From Pezizomycotina sp. ARF18 (taxonomy: Eukaryota > Ascomycota), in assembly GCA_002224055.1 (NCBI GenBank), contig AZLU01000179.1, forward strand, positions 1-64,000: a stretch of 64,000 nt of DNA, in the 5' to 3' direction. Of the stretch, positions 12,301-24,800 are shown in pieces. Made by a program: the position numbers and the translations under genes. Positions within the stretch are counted from its first letter, which is position 1, and every line of letters begins with the position of its first letter. Under the pieces are notes generated by a model. The model was given only the letters and a program-made list of their open reading frames with translations. It made no database searches and was not told where the DNA came from.

Positions 12301-14243
12301 GCCCCATCTTGTAGTCCACAATCTCTTAGTCGACTCGTGACTTTGCAGATACAGAAGCTGCAGTCCGAGTCCTAATGCGGTTTCATGCCGGAACACTGAT
12401 GCTACCATCATCAAAATGTTTTATCGGGGAAGTCTGATCGTGCGTATCACCTCATACGGCAGGATAGTATACTGCAAGTGGCCTCCTGAGAGTATCCGAC
12501 CGAACTAGCTGACATGCCCGTTCACTCTTCAGCGTGGAAAGACTGCATCAACCAGTTGTCGCAGGCGGCAAAATCGAAAGCAACATCGACGGCAACATGA
12601 AAGGTACATCCGTCTCTAAAAGTCTTCCTCTACTCCTGCTTACCCCGCTCCGAGCTTGATGTAAATCCCTCTTTGTCAGTATTTTTGAACCTATCGCGTT
12701 TTGAACTTATTGTTACTCCAAGACTAGAAGGACAATCCAAAAAATCCGATTAACTCTATGCGAAGAGGAGAATGTGCAGTAAACTGAACTATTGTCTGTC
12801 CGCGGAAACTGCATTTGAGCTTCTGGTATCCTCTACTATAGCTCCTCAACATCCACACCTCTAGTTTCGTGCCCGCAGTAGGCTGGGGCAGGGACCATCC
12901 AGGCATCTGTTTTGCTTACCTACTTCTAAGTCGTTGATCTTCTGCAACTTGAATCTTGGTGTATCAATACAAGTCCCCCGTCTATGAGATGTACAAGTAC
13001 AACTCATGCTTGTCTCTTTTCTTACGACTCTGCGCACAGCATCAATACTTCCTACCGTAGTCTAAGCTGAACATGCCACCGAGTGTTATCAATGATAACC
13101 CAATGGTCCTCAAAGATAGATCCCTCACCCCTGGTGGTATCTGCAAATGCAGGAGGACTTTTAGTATGACCTACCGTTCGCGCTAGAGGACAGAACCCCC
13201 TCCCCTTTAAATTATATGTCGATCGAGGGAAAAGTCCAAAAATACTTAGCTCCGAGTCAAGACTTTCATGGACTTAGACTGGCCATCTTGCCTTGAGCTG
13301 ACCTCTTTCTCTTCTCTATCGGCCGGGAACTGAAGTATTTCGATTTTCCGATTCATCATAGGCCTCTTTATCACCACCAAGTACAAATTCAATTAACAAC
13401 TATGCAAGAAAAAGCATAGTCCAAAGGCTTACACTAGTCGCGTTGTTCAACCCAACATGTGCATCACTGGCCGCTATATGTAATCATAGCGGAATAGCTC
13501 GTCGGTTAACCAAGTGTGAGAAAACGTTGACGGGCCCATCTACTGCTTCCCTTTATTGCTTACGTGACCGGTCGATATCCGCATAGGTGCTTTCGTAAAA
13601 TTCACGGAATGTCCTCCCAGAACAGGGTCTCGCTGCCTGTGTAACTTTTGTATCGTTACTATTACCGAAATATAAGGGCTTTGACAAACACTCAACGAGT
13701 TTTTTTTTTTTTTTGCCACAGCAGAACAGCGAGTAGCTGATTCCTTGGAATGCTTTGCCATTTGGTTCCTCATTGAACCGAATGCCTGACACGAGGATTT
13801 GTAGGGGAGAGAGAAAGAGAGACTAGCTATAGGTGGCATCATAGTCTCACAAACGCCATCTATAGCGAAAGTAGTTAGAAGTAACGGTCTTCACGGAGTG
13901 ACAATGTTCGAAATCCTTCTGGGCAGTTGCTCACACTAGGAGAGGTAATACCGCAAGAAACTCCAGAGATGGGATGCTGTATAAATTGGACTTTATTGAT
14001 CTCGTGAAACGGAACCAATAACAGCAGAAAAAACATCTTTAAACATCGACAATGCCATTTGTGCAAAATATTGTGATCAATCAGCATGATAAACCGAAGG
14101 AAGAACTAAATACAAAAAAAAAAAAACTGTTTTTTATAACAAAATAAAGGAGAACATGCTACCGACCGTAGTATAAGGGTTCGATGCCATCCCCAAATCC
14201 ATCTAGAAGATCCTTTCCTGCTTACAATAATAATTGTCATAAT
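9327..14243. other. Long gene-poor stretch
   Basis: Nearly 5 kb without a defensible complete gene. Composition is not strongly AT-rich and there are no terminal repeats. A minus-strand stretch at about 11.9-12.9 kb reads like decayed protein-coding sequence (listed separately). Short open frames elsewhere (9.6-10.4, 10.7-11.2, 11.5-11.8, 13.5-14.1 kb) show no family motif. Confidence 0.45.
11900..12930 (-). pseudogene. Possible relic of an unidentified gene
   Basis: Read on the minus strand, this stretch gives pieces with protein-like composition spread over different frames, for example YKMGQTTLMSEFIETYTRAF (near 12.3 kb) and GVRLDDNFPCLNSEWDELVE (near 12.1 kb). A 60-codon open frame lies at 12724-12906. 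Stops and frame changes interrupt them and I cannot name a family. It may be a dead host gene, an old transposon fragment or chance. Confidence 0.2.
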
Positions 14244-14562
14244 ATAACTTCAAGCCGCGTTAATATCTTTCAGCTGTCTCCTGCTTTTTTTTCTTATTTT
14301 AACGCGGTTTTTATTGGTTGTGTTTTTTTGCGTCGTTAGAATTCACCATCTTTTTCATCGCTTTTTCATCTTTTCCTATCTATTTTCAAGTTTCATAGTT
14401 TTTTTTATAACTTCAAGCCGCGTTAATATCTTTCAGCTGTCTCCTGCTTCTTTTTTTTCTTATTTTACCGTGTTTTATTGGTTGTGTTTTTTTGCGTCGT
14501 TAGAATTCACCATCTTTTTTCATCCTTTTTCATCTTTTCCTATCTATTTTCAAGTTTCATAG
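14244..14562. repeat. 163-bp direct tandem duplication
   Basis: The segment starting ATAACTTCAAGCCGCGTTAA at 14244 is repeated from 14407 with small differences, giving two adjacent copies of about 163 and 156 bp. Copy 1 contains a perfect inverted repeat, CCGCGTTAA (14255-14263) and TTAACGCGG (14299-14307). The second arm is altered in copy 2 (TTACCGTG). The pair lies just beyond the 3' end of the transhydrogenase gene. Confidence 0.9.
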
Positions 14563-14596
14563 TTTTTTTTTTTTTTTTTTTGGGGGGGGGGGGGGG
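14563..14596. repeat. T19-G15 homopolymer junction
   Basis: About 19 T are followed directly by 15 G, immediately after the tandem duplication and 26 bp from the transhydrogenase stop codon. On the gene's own strand this is a C15-A19 tract in the presumed 3' untranslated region. Confidence 0.85.
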
Positions 14597-14621
14597 TTTG
14601 GCAATAATTCCATCTCATTCC

Positions 14622-17600
14622 TCAAGCCCCCTCCTCCGCCAACGCCTTCACCGCCGCCAACAGCGCATCGCAGCTCTGCTTCGCATCACCAAACAGCATC
14701 TTATTATTCCCCTTATAAAACATCGGGTTCGGAACATCGGCATACCCGCTCCCCATACCCCTCTTCATAACAACGGTCGCTTTACTCTTCCACGCGTGTA
14801 AAACAGGCATACCCGCGATGGGCTACCCTTTTCCATGGCGATGGGGTTAACGGTATCGTTTGCTCCGATGACGATTGTTAGGTCCGTGTCCGGGAAGTCG
14901 TCGTTTATTTCGTCCATTTCGAGGACGATGTCGTAGGGGACAGAAGCCTCGGCGAGGAGGACGTTGCACTGGCGGGCATGCGGCCGGCGACGGGGTGGAT
15001 TGCGAAGCGGACGTTGACGTCCTGGGGAAATAATGAGCATCAATATTATCTCAAGCAATCAGGAACATGGGGGGAGTATATAGGTGTGAAAGAGAGTTTT
15101 TTTTATGCTTACCATCCCCCTCAATATCTTCGTAAATTCACTAATAGCGTACTGCGCCTTCGCAACCGCCATACCGTACCCCACCACAATAATAACGTTC
15201 TTCGCGTGCACCATCTGGTCCGCTACTTCCCCACCGTAGTCCTAGTAATTTCCTCCTCGACCTTACTCCGTCTGCGCCGGTCCGCGATACCACCGAAGAT
15301 AACGTTTGTGAGGCTGCGGTTCATGGCGACGCACATGATGTAACTGAGGATACTACCGCTTACACCAATTAGGGAGCCTACGGTTGTCAACAGCGGGTTA
15401 TCGAGCATGAATCCCTCGCGACGAGCGCGAAGCCGGAGTAGGCGTTGAGCACGGTGATGACGACTGGCATAATCTGCGCCTCCGATCGCGCGGTCGTAGG
15501 TGTAACTTTAGCGAAGAGAGGGCTGTGTTCGCGCGAGACAACCAGCGGCGAATCATCGGTGCCGCGGGCGCCATGGTTACGAACGCGCCCATGGCGCGAC
15601 GTTTGCAGCTAGCATTCCGGAGTTTATGACGTGGCGCCCGGGTAGTATCATCGGCCTGGAGGACATTTTACCGGCCAGTTTCAAAAAGGCTACGATGGAA
15701 CCGGTGAACGTTACTCCGCCGATGAGGACGCCGAGGTAGCCGGTGACCATGTGCAGGACGGAAATGTGCGAGATTTCAGCCATGACGGATCCGATGGACG
15801 TTAGTACGGCGGCGAGACCGACGACGGAGTGCAGCGCCGCTACTGTCTGCGGGAGTTCTGTGGGCGAGATGCGCCGGCCGATTACCCCGCCGAGGAGCGA
15901 ACCGGTGGCGGCGACGGCGCGACTTGGATTAGTTGCTCCGGTGTGAATCCGCATGCTGCGAGGGATGCGAGTATCCCCGAGCTGACGCGAGGATGCCCAT
16001 CAGGTTACCGGAGCGAGCTGTGGATTGCGAGGACAGACCCGCCAGGGAACGATGCACAGCATTGAGGAGACGAGGTATCCGGCTTGTACCAGTCCCGCCA
16101 TACCGGTACTAACGGCGGCGATGTAGCCTCCGCCGAATAACACTCCGGGATCGCGTATAGCCATGGGTATTCGGGAGGGTCCGTGGGCCGTTTAAACATG
16201 TCCAACATGCGCTTCGTAATGACGAATCCTCCGGCGACGTTGACGAACGCGAGGAGGACGGACGCGGCGCCGAGGGCTTGAGGGATGGTTTCGGGGAGTA
16301 AGCCACCGCCATGACGAAGAAACCTCCGATGCCGACCATTCCGGAGATAGCGTTTGTGACGGACATCAGGGGTGAGTGGAGGGCTGGTTTAACACCCAGA
16401 TGACGCGGTACCCGATGAGGCCGGCTAGCGCGGAGGTGAAGACGTTGCTCATGAATAGCGGCCCGGTGAATTTACCGAGCGCGAGGGCGGTTCCCATTCC
16501 TCCGGTGACGAGTCCGACTTCGGTCGTAGCTTTCTGCCAGGAGTAAGCGCTTTGACTTCCTCCTTGGCTTCTTCCCTGCGGACTGGCGTTGGTGGCGGCG
16601 CGAGGGTGGTAAAGCCGGTAAAATTTCTCCGTTGAGTGTTACGAGCGAGCGGCGTATGACTTCGTCTTCTAAATCGATGCCGAAGTGCTTCTCCTTCGGT
16701 GACATGGAAAGCAGCAGCTTCGTGATGTTGTTCGAGTAGAGTATGGACGACTGCGTCGGCAACCTCGACGGTAAATCAGTGTAACCCAGCACCGTAACAC
16801 CCTTATGCCGTATCATCTCCCCCGCAATAGTAATCGCGCAATTCCCACCCGCCTCCGCCGCAAGATCAACAACCACACTTCCCGGTTTCATAGCCGATAC
16901 CATTTCTTCCGTAATTAATAGTGGGGCGGGACGACCGGGGATGAGAGCCGTAGTGATGACGATGTCGACCTCGCGGCACTGCTCCATGAACAGGCGCTTT
17001 TCGGCCTCGATGAACTCCTTCGACATGACTTTGGCGTAGCCGCCGTGGCCGGAGCCTTCCTCTTTCACGTCTTTGACTTCGATGATTCGCCGCCGAGGGA
17101 TTCTACTTGCTCCTTCGCGGCGGAGCGGGTGTCGAAGCCGCGGACTATGGCGCCGAGGCGGCGGGCCTATTTTCGCGAGCGTTAGCGAGTGCCTTTGATT
17201 AAATTGGCCGCTCAATTAGAGTAGTGAGTGGAGGAAAAAAGATACGTACCGTCGCGATGGCGCTAAGACCGGCGACACCGGCACCGATGACGAGACTTTA
17301 CACGGCGGAACTTTTCCTGCGCGGTGGTCTGACCAGTGATGTACCTTCCGAAGTGGTTGGAAGCCTCCAGGACGGCTTTGTAACCGGCAATGTTCGCCAT
17401 TGAACTTAACGCGTCGAAGCCCTAAAAAACACTCAAAAAATTCTTCTCAATTAGCCAGCATCACCAACAACCCTCCATACGTTCACCTGCAACCAATTCA
17501 AATGACGTTGAAGTCTAAAAAAAAAAAAAAAGGTAATTCAAAGTGTCTACGAACCTGCGCCCTACTAATTCTCGGAATCATATCCATTGCAATAGCCGTA

Positions 17601-18403
17601 ACTCCCTTCCGCTGCAGAGTCTCAACGAGCGGTTTACTCCTTTCTAAGTTGGGTGGATGAAAGAAATAAGCGTACACCCTTCCTGAAGCCGTTGACGAAG
17701 CTGTTGACGGAGCTGGAGTAGCGGGGCGCGTTGTGGTCCATGACGTCCGGGTTGACGGAGGTTAGGCGGGGCGGGCGGACTTTTAGGATGATGTCGGATT
17801 CCGTCCAGACGTTGCGGGAGTTGGCCATTGTTGCTCCGGCGGCTGGGGTTGGGAGATGTCAGCATCGCTACTCAAGTTTCCTTCGAGAGAGGAATAGAGG
17901 GAGAAAGAGGAAGAAGGGGGGTGGGGGGAGAGAAGTTGAGGAAGGAGGAAAGGGGAAGTCAGTACCTTGATACTCATGAATCGGAAACTCCGCTCCGAAC
18001 CCAGCGCCGTGCTCCACGAGCACCCTCTTAAACCCCTTCCTCAGCAACATCGCCGCGTTCTGCGGCGTCATGGCCACGCGACGTTCTCCCGGCAATACCT
18101 CCCTCGGGACACCAATGGTGATTTCCGACCAAGGGATCAGCGGCAGTTCGCGTGTCAGGTGGTCCGTCGTACCACCACCACCACCACCACCAGCACTGCC
18201 GGAAGAGGAAGAAGCTGGCGGTGGAGTGTTGGGAGCAGCAGAGGGAGGAACGGACCCGGGTTTGGCTTCCTGGCGGGGAGCCGCGAGGATGTACGGAAGC
18301 GCCGCTTGCGAAGTTGTGAGGCGGCGGAGAGGGATTTGATGGGCCGAAGGAGGGCGGGGCGGCTACCGGGGCCGGTGCAGTGGCGGATGCTTGGGGAGAA
18401 CAT
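14622..18403 (-). CDS. NAD(P) transhydrogenase, mitochondrial, proton-translocating
   Basis: This inner-membrane enzyme passes hydride between NADH and NADP+ coupled to proton flow. The domain order is that of the fused eukaryotic form. A basic, Ser/Arg-rich presequence starts at 18403. A Gly7 linker is encoded by (GGT)7. Domain I starts [20 protein letters not shown] and includes [20 protein letters not shown] and [20 protein letters not shown]. The Rossmann segment is [14 protein letters not shown], then [20 protein letters not shown] and [14 protein letters not shown]. The membrane domain carries [20 protein letters not shown] and [23 protein letters not shown] domain III carries [20 protein letters not shown] and ends [19 protein letters not shown] at 14622. 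Short introns are visible, for example around 17.85-17.95, 17.42-17.57, 17.17-17.25 and 15.02-15.11 kb. Single-base frame changes occur between conserved blocks. One is near 14812, where a base seems missing between GSP and [10 protein letters not shown]. As this is normally a working core enzyme, assembly error is likelier than gene death. Confidence 0.93.
18171..18191. repeat. (ACC)7 microsatellite inside the transhydrogenase gene
   Basis: Seven ACC triplets on the plus strand read as GGT on the coding strand and give a run of seven glycines between the mitochondrial presequence and domain I of the transhydrogenase. Length changes here would stay in frame. Confidence 0.85.
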
Positions 18404-19885
18404 GGCTGCTGATGTTCAATTGAGCTGAGTGGAGATTTTGGTCGGATTGTTGGCGAGTCGGGGAGGAAAGACGGTTGTCGGCTGTGAAAGTGTTTTGTGC
18501 CCAATCAGAACAGGCACAATTTTTTCACATCAATGCCCCACACGCGAGGAAACGCGGGAAAAGAATGCTGACACTTCCAGAGCCGGACAAACTGATGTAG
18601 GTTTTGAATTGAACGACCTGCGTCCTTTTTGTTATTGGAGGTAAATCAATTGTCGTGATGCTTTGATTGTGTGAGTTGAGTGGATATGTTTGTTAAGAAG
18701 GGAGGGAAAAGGGGGGTTTGGAGGTTGGAGGTTGGAGGTTGGAGGTTTTGTTGGTTGTTAAAGGGCTGAATGAGAGAGATCTGGTCACAAAGGGGAGTGA
18801 GGGTGACTTTCTTTTTTGCCGTAGATAAAGTGCGAACGCGGGTATCTTTTTCTTTTTTCTTTTTATTTTTTTTTTATTTATTTTTTTTTTATTTTATTTT
18901 TTTTTTTGGGTCGTATACGTATTTATCCCCCACAGAGGCAAAAATGCCAAACAAAACAAATTCTACCGGACGTCCGAGACCTTCCGCGACAAGAAAGTGC
19001 CCAAAGCGGCCCCCCCCCCCCGAATTCCACTTGTCAAGCTTAGCTTAGCCGTGGGGCACGAGGACCATCCTTCCTGAAACTGCCCAATGGCAAAGCTCTC
19101 AATTGCAATCCTCTTAGCTTTTTCCTTGGAGCTATTCAAAGCTACCACCACTTTATCACTTTATCAGTGACTGGAGGTCATGTTACCCTCAGAAGGATTC
19201 CAATTGCAAGAGGTCACTTTCCGGAAGCGTGATTTATCGCGGGGAACCTTGAAGAGGTCGAGATCCGTCTCTGGTGTAGTATACACCGGGGGCGTCTCCT
19301 ACAAATTTGCCTCGCGATCATAATTACTTCCCAATACAGCGCCTATCGCGAAACCTGCCCTAAGCCCTAATAATGTATGTACGGGTCTACTGTATCCCTG
19401 TGCGGAAGCAGCCGCGATCTTTTGACTGGCAGAGCCTCGATCACCGCCGGCCGCTACTGCAAAATCTTGCTCCAAATAAGAAAAAAAAGAAAAAAAAAAG
19501 AAAAGACGTGCCCTTCAGCGTCCCATAGGATATTGAACTTAACTCATTTTCTACGCGTGCGTACTTGTATGTACTCCTGAGAAACCCGTAAAAGACAACA
19601 AGAGCTAATAAAGCTGTCGCGTCGCGTGGGGTGGAATTTATCCTGCAGCCATTTGAACATTACCGGCTTTGGCACTGTAACGCCCAATTGGCACTGCGAC
19701 TTTTTAGCTTCCTGTCGATCTTTTTCTTTCCTTATATCTTTTTCTTTTTTTTCAACCGCATTCGAAAATTTCAACTTCCTCAACCTCAACAACTTAATTA
19801 AAGAAGCTTCAACATCTTCACCATGCAGCAAACATAAACCCTCCTACCTACCACCACCCACCACATACAACAATCAACGACAACC
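18404..19885. other. Intergenic between divergent genes
   Basis: Divergent promoter region of the transhydrogenase (left, minus) and the unknown gene at 19.9 kb (right, plus). It holds a GGAGGTT repeat near 18.73 kb, T-rich tracts at 18.85-18.91 kb and A-rich tracts near 19.48-19.50 kb. The last 150 bp before 19886 are pyrimidine-rich with CAACC/CAAC elements, as fungal core promoters often are. No coding region is supportable. Confidence 0.5.
18718..18750. repeat. (GGAGGTT) short tandem repeat
   Basis: Four copies of TTGGAGG/GGAGGTT in a row. This is not the TTAGGG unit of fungal telomeres. Confidence 0.8.
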
Positions 19886-21871
19886 ATGGCATCGCCCACC
19901 CCCACAGCCGTAACCGCAATCCGCCAAATCCGCACCCGCGGCGTCCCCATCGGCAAACCCGCTCCCCCGCAACCTGGAACAGCCTCACCCGCTGCCGTCC
20001 CTGGCTCGTCTCCGAATTCTCCCCTCCCTCCGACTCCGAAGCCACCCCGACCTCGCCGCCGCCTACCCACTTCGACGTCGCGAAATTTTATCGACGAACT
20101 TTTTTCCTGGAGCAAGCGACGACACACAATTCGTTATCCACAACGCTTCCCCAGCGACGCTGCTGCAATCGAAGCGCATCGCGCGGAAGATACACAGTGG
20201 AGACGGAGCATTAATCTAAGTAGCATCCCGCGTACGCTATCCGGCGCTGAAATTCCCGTCCGGAACGTAGCGACAGCGCGTACCGCGGAGAAAAGGTATT
20301 CGATCCGGAAGCCGGACAGTACCTGGACGACATGGGTAAGTCGTGGGATACCAGCAGTAATTCCCCGCCGATAACGTTCAGCGCTTCTAGTTCGCCGCCG
20401 AGCAGCTTTAGCGCGTCGAGGGAGCACGTCGTGGGTCGGTACAGGCTTACGCATGTTGCGTCCGAGGAGGATGCCGGGCAGTACAGGTTCGATCCCGCGG
20501 GTCCGGGTCCCGGTTTACCGGTTGGTGTGCGGCAGAGGCTAGCGGAGAAGAAGATGCGGCAGGCGGAAGCGGCGACGCGCTCGCTCGTACGCGAGAAGAG
20601 AAGCGGTGTCGTTGAACATTCCTTGGGATTAATTACTTGAGCGTTAGTCAGGAACACGCTACGAGGAGGGTGATATTCGCGGCGGAGGCGACGGAACGTG
20701 TGTACGAGCTCACGCACTCTGCTGATCCTAATAACCCACCCGTACTGTTTTTAGTTAGGAAGAAGGGATTTAATCCGTTGAAAGTCCGGCATGATACTAC
20801 GGTTTTGTGTAGCGAGAAGCAGTTTGGACGGAAGATGGGGTTGGGTATAATACGTACCTTGCCAGGAGTTTGGGGTTGGAGACGAAGTTGGGGAGCATAG
20901 GGCTGTTGAAGCGACGGTGGGGGATGTGGAGAGGTTGGGGCTGGAGAGGAATGTGGGCTTTGTGGGGAAGTTGAAGATATGGAATAAAGTGGGGCCGGCG
21001 GAGAGTAACGGGGGCCAAGTGAGGACGTTGAGGAGGGGATACAAAGAGAAAAGGAAGAGGTTGTGGAGGAGGAGAAGGAGCAGAAGGAGGAGAAGGGGGA
21101 GAAGAAGGAGAAGGCTGGGTTGACTAAGCTTTTGTTCGGGATGTTCGACTCCAAACCCACGGAGACCGAGACGAAGCAGAGGAACGACGGAAGAGCAACT
21201 TGAAACACCCAGCATAATCCGCAAGCACGTCGTCCTCCCCGCGCTACCGAAACCGCGCACGGCGTCCTTCCGCGAAATAAACCTCCGCCTGCTAAAGAAC
21301 TTCTTCCCGCAACCCGCCGAAATCGCGTTCCTCTCGCAGTCCGCGACGCGGCGGTCGCCGATTATGCTCAACTCCGGCCTCGACAACCTCTCGTTATCCC
21401 GCGACGACCTCGAACCCTTCGGTAACGAACAGCTAGCGATCTACAGCTCCACAGTAAACTACTGGAAATCGCGCGATTACAGAACTTTCCGCGCGAACCC
21501 TAACGCCATGATTTCCGCGATCGCGATGTTACGCTCCCTCGATACGGCTGTTGTGAAACACGCCGTCGACGTCGCGTGCAGATTACGACTGACGCATGGG
21601 AATAGTGGTGTGCTTGTTATCGGTGAGCACGTTACGGAGAGTCAAGCGGAGGTGTTGAATGGTATGGGGATCGATGTTGTCGCGCTGGGGAAGAATGCAG
21701 TGGAGAGTTGGGGTTGAGGTTCTAGCGGAGTGTGTGCGGGTTAGGTTTCCGAACGTGGAGGTTGAGGTCGTTTATGAGGATGGCAGGGTGAGTAGGGAGC
21801 GAGTTATGAATGTGGGGATAGTAGGGATCAGAGGCGGCCTGTTGTGCTGGCGAGGGGTGGAGACGGTGTGA
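19886..21871 (+). CDS. Unknown protein with proline-rich N-terminus and charged middle
   Basis: I do not recognise the family. The start MASPTPTAVTAIRQIRTRG follows a pyrimidine-rich CAAC leader. The first 80 residues are rich in Pro and Ala and basic. A middle part contains GRYRLTHVASEEDAGQYRFD and a Glu/Lys-rich stretch (near 21.03-21.12 kb) likely to form a charged helix, followed by GLTKLLFGMFDSKPTETETK. The C-terminal third reads smoothly over a long stretch (21364-21717): PIMLNSGLDNLSLSRDDLEP, NPNAMISAIAMLRSLDTAVV and LVIGEHVTESQAEVLNGMGI. After one more frame change it closes with VRVRFPNVEVEVVYEDGRVS and a stop at 21871. Several frame changes lie between these pieces. The smooth C-terminal part argues for a real, conserved gene. 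The basic Pro-rich N-terminus could be a mitochondrial presequence, which is a guess. Confidence 0.5.
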
Positions 21872-24800
21872 GAGAGGAGTTTGGAGTGATCTAAAGAGAA
21901 CTAACAAGAGGAAAAAGGGCGGTTTAGTTGCTTTTGTTTTACCCTACTCTGTGTTTTCTTTCTATTCGGGGTTACTTCACTTAACGCTGTTTCTTCCCGG
22001 TTATACTAGTAAAACCATTCACCGTCATTTGACGGGAAGCGTAGTAGCGCGCTCGCCTATTTATTATGGGGTTAAAAGCTTTTGTAAAATAAATCCGTAA
22101 ATATATGTATATAAAGAATTTAATCAGAAAAAGGCCCTTGTCCATGTCAATGCGTTCTTCAATCTTCCCTCTAAGGAGATGACGTTTTTATCTATATGTA
22201 TGAATGTAGCCCTATCTTTGCATCTTGGCCAGTACGTAAATATTCGATGTGATGTGGAAAAAAAAAGAGGGGGGGGGGGGGGGGGGTTGGAGGCTTATAG
22301 CAAAGGAGAAGGGCAAAAAGAAGAAAAGTTTAATCAGGCAATGGTGCTTTTGCGTACAGCTCCTCTGTGATATCAAATCTCAGTATTAGCGGCAGGTAAG
22401 GTCAAAAATCTCTCTATCACAAATAAGAATCAGTTATACGATCACTATGTTGACAGATGCTACAGCTACTAGCATCCTATCGTCCGAGCTTCTTCGTGGC
22501 AAGATATATAGAGAGAAATAATAATGGGAGACGGGAGAGGAAGGATATATGAATGGGGGGGGGCGGAATATAATCCAAACGGTACTCTACTAATAGTAAC
22601 AGGAATCTCATCCAATACATATTCCGATAGTCACTGTGTTTCCACTGTCACTGCTACATAGGGCCAGCACTGGTGTGCCCGGCTAGTGAGTTTAAAACAC
22701 ACGTAGGTTTGTCCGAGTTACAGGCACTAGTATAACATCCAGTAGGCGGTCTTCACGATCCTCCCGCTAGTATGAGTGTCATACTCTGCAAATACCAGGA
22801 CGAAGAAGAAAAGACAGGTGCCCAGGGGGATTCTAATGTGCTGTCACTCACGAAACTGAATTTGAGATCGAAATTCTCTCCTTACCCACCTTGAACAATT
22901 CTTCTCACCGTCAAGGCGGGGCGGAGACTCGAAGCACCAGCTGCGACTACCATTGCTATTCAAAGCTCCCATCCCGGCAACGAACCTTGATAGAGTTTCT
23001 AGAAGATGGCAAATCACGAAGTTGGGCATGTACCTATAATAATTACACAAATCAGCCGTCTAGTGGTTAGAAACCCTTGCAATGGTGGAAGAAACTTGAA
23101 GAAACCATTCATTGCTACATACTGTATCCCTTTAGTTTGAAATAACCCGGATTTTTGCGAATTTTGGTTCGTTGGTTCCCGTTAGCCATACTTTTCTCAA
23201 GATTCTTGCAGAACAAGACCCTCAGAGCTGCCTCGGCATAAGGCATTCGCTTGGGCACGGTGATTGGAGCGTGAATAAATACAATACCCTGTTTTAATTG
23301 GAGATGTGCTGAGGCGGACTCGCGCAGCCAATTCTGAGGGCATCATGAATCGGGAAGGTCAACAATTCGGAATCTTTTTCAACCCAGTATTCAGTGCTCC
23401 CGTGAACCAGTTTCTCGGATTTTTGCCACGCGTTGTAGATAAGCAATTTCTTACGCAAAGCTAGCATGACTCGAAATGAGTGTGATGGACTTGAGCGAGC
23501 AATGAATCGTACACCTGTTGCGTCTTGATGATCTTGGAGCCCTTCAAATACCACATCACTCCAACAACGACCAGTTTTACTTGATGATGTTCAAATGCTA
23601 GCGTTTTAGAAAGTGCACTTTTCATCTTGTCTACATGTTCACCTCTGGAAACTTGAACCTTTTCCCGGGAACGTCTATATGTTTGAACGACCATTGGTTT
23701 TGTTTTAAATGGCGACGGGAAACCTATTTACCAAGAAAACATCCGGAAAGGATGCGATTGGCTTCCAGATTATCAGCACAGATAGCATCTCGGCTACAGT
23801 CTCTACGTGGGGGTTAGGATCAACTCCCCGAATATCACCACCGCCGAGGGGCTGTAAGATTGAACGCGACAAGGGGATTTTACCTGTTTAGAAACGTGTC
23901 TGTTGAGAGTTTGCCTCTTACTTATTGTTTAATTACTCTGGGACGGCTGCGATAGCAAGACATACTGTATTTAATATGCACCTGGCCTGCGGATACTAAT
24001 AAGCATCAGTGATATTTTTTCCTCTTAGTGAATAGGGCTCCCGGAGGCTTATGACTATAAAACTGAAAAACGCCGTCCCGCTGTGCTGAGCATTGACGTC
24101 GGTCAAGGCGTTTCATTTCTTACCTGGGAATCTTTATCAGAGTGAGGGGCTCCTTGTCCGGTTGCCAATAAAAGTGTTTCCTAACCCGGTTCCATCAATA
24201 TTAATGTAGTCGAAACAAATCTTCCGGGCCACGAAAACGATCCCTCCATCGAGAAGAGAATATATGCTTTTCATCTGAATTCGTCTGGCCAGGGATAATG
24301 CCTGCCAGAGTCATTAGGCAGGCAATATTTCCTCGAACATTCTAGACTCTGCAGTTGCCTGATAACGTTAAAGCCCGGCCCTTGCGCCTTTGTGGAGAAG
24401 AGAGCAAGGCTAAGCGAACCCCTCTTTTTGCAGAATGTTCTACTCGGCTTCTCTCAACATCCTTCCATTGATACAGATGATTTTAACCTTCTAGCACGCG
24501 TGATTTTGTGAGTTTTGGTATCGTGACCTCAACGACTAACCCAACGCCGCATCGTCTTTCTGTTCTTAGGGCTCTGATGGCCGGTAGCCTAAAAACAAAA
24601 AAAAAAAACATGGGGATTCTGGTTGGCCCGCTGGATTTTATTGGTTGCAGATAACGACAATGACCAGAACGGCAGCTCCGGCGAGCTTCCAAAAACCGAT
24701 TGTCCCCGCTATTATGGTATCTGGGATAACGCCGTTCAAACAATAAGAATGCAGCACAAGGAGGCTATTTTTCATTTCAAATTTGCAATAAAACCGGTAC

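Noticed and set aside
17967-18428. 153-codon plus-strand frame
   Set aside because: Antisense of the transhydrogenase presequence and linker.
18028-18504. 158-codon minus-strand frame with a tryptophan run
   Set aside because: It is the wrong frame of the transhydrogenase 5' end: the (GGT)7 repeat reads as glycine in the frame that continues into [15 protein letters not shown].
18718-18750. Telomere-like G-rich repeat
   Set aside because: The unit is GGAGGTT, not TTAGGG, there are only four copies and normal genes lie on both sides.
20751-21386. 211-codon open frame on the minus strand
   Set aside because: It is the antisense shadow of the unknown plus-strand gene at 19.9-21.9 kb, with Ser/Leu-rich text typical of a reversed charged helix.
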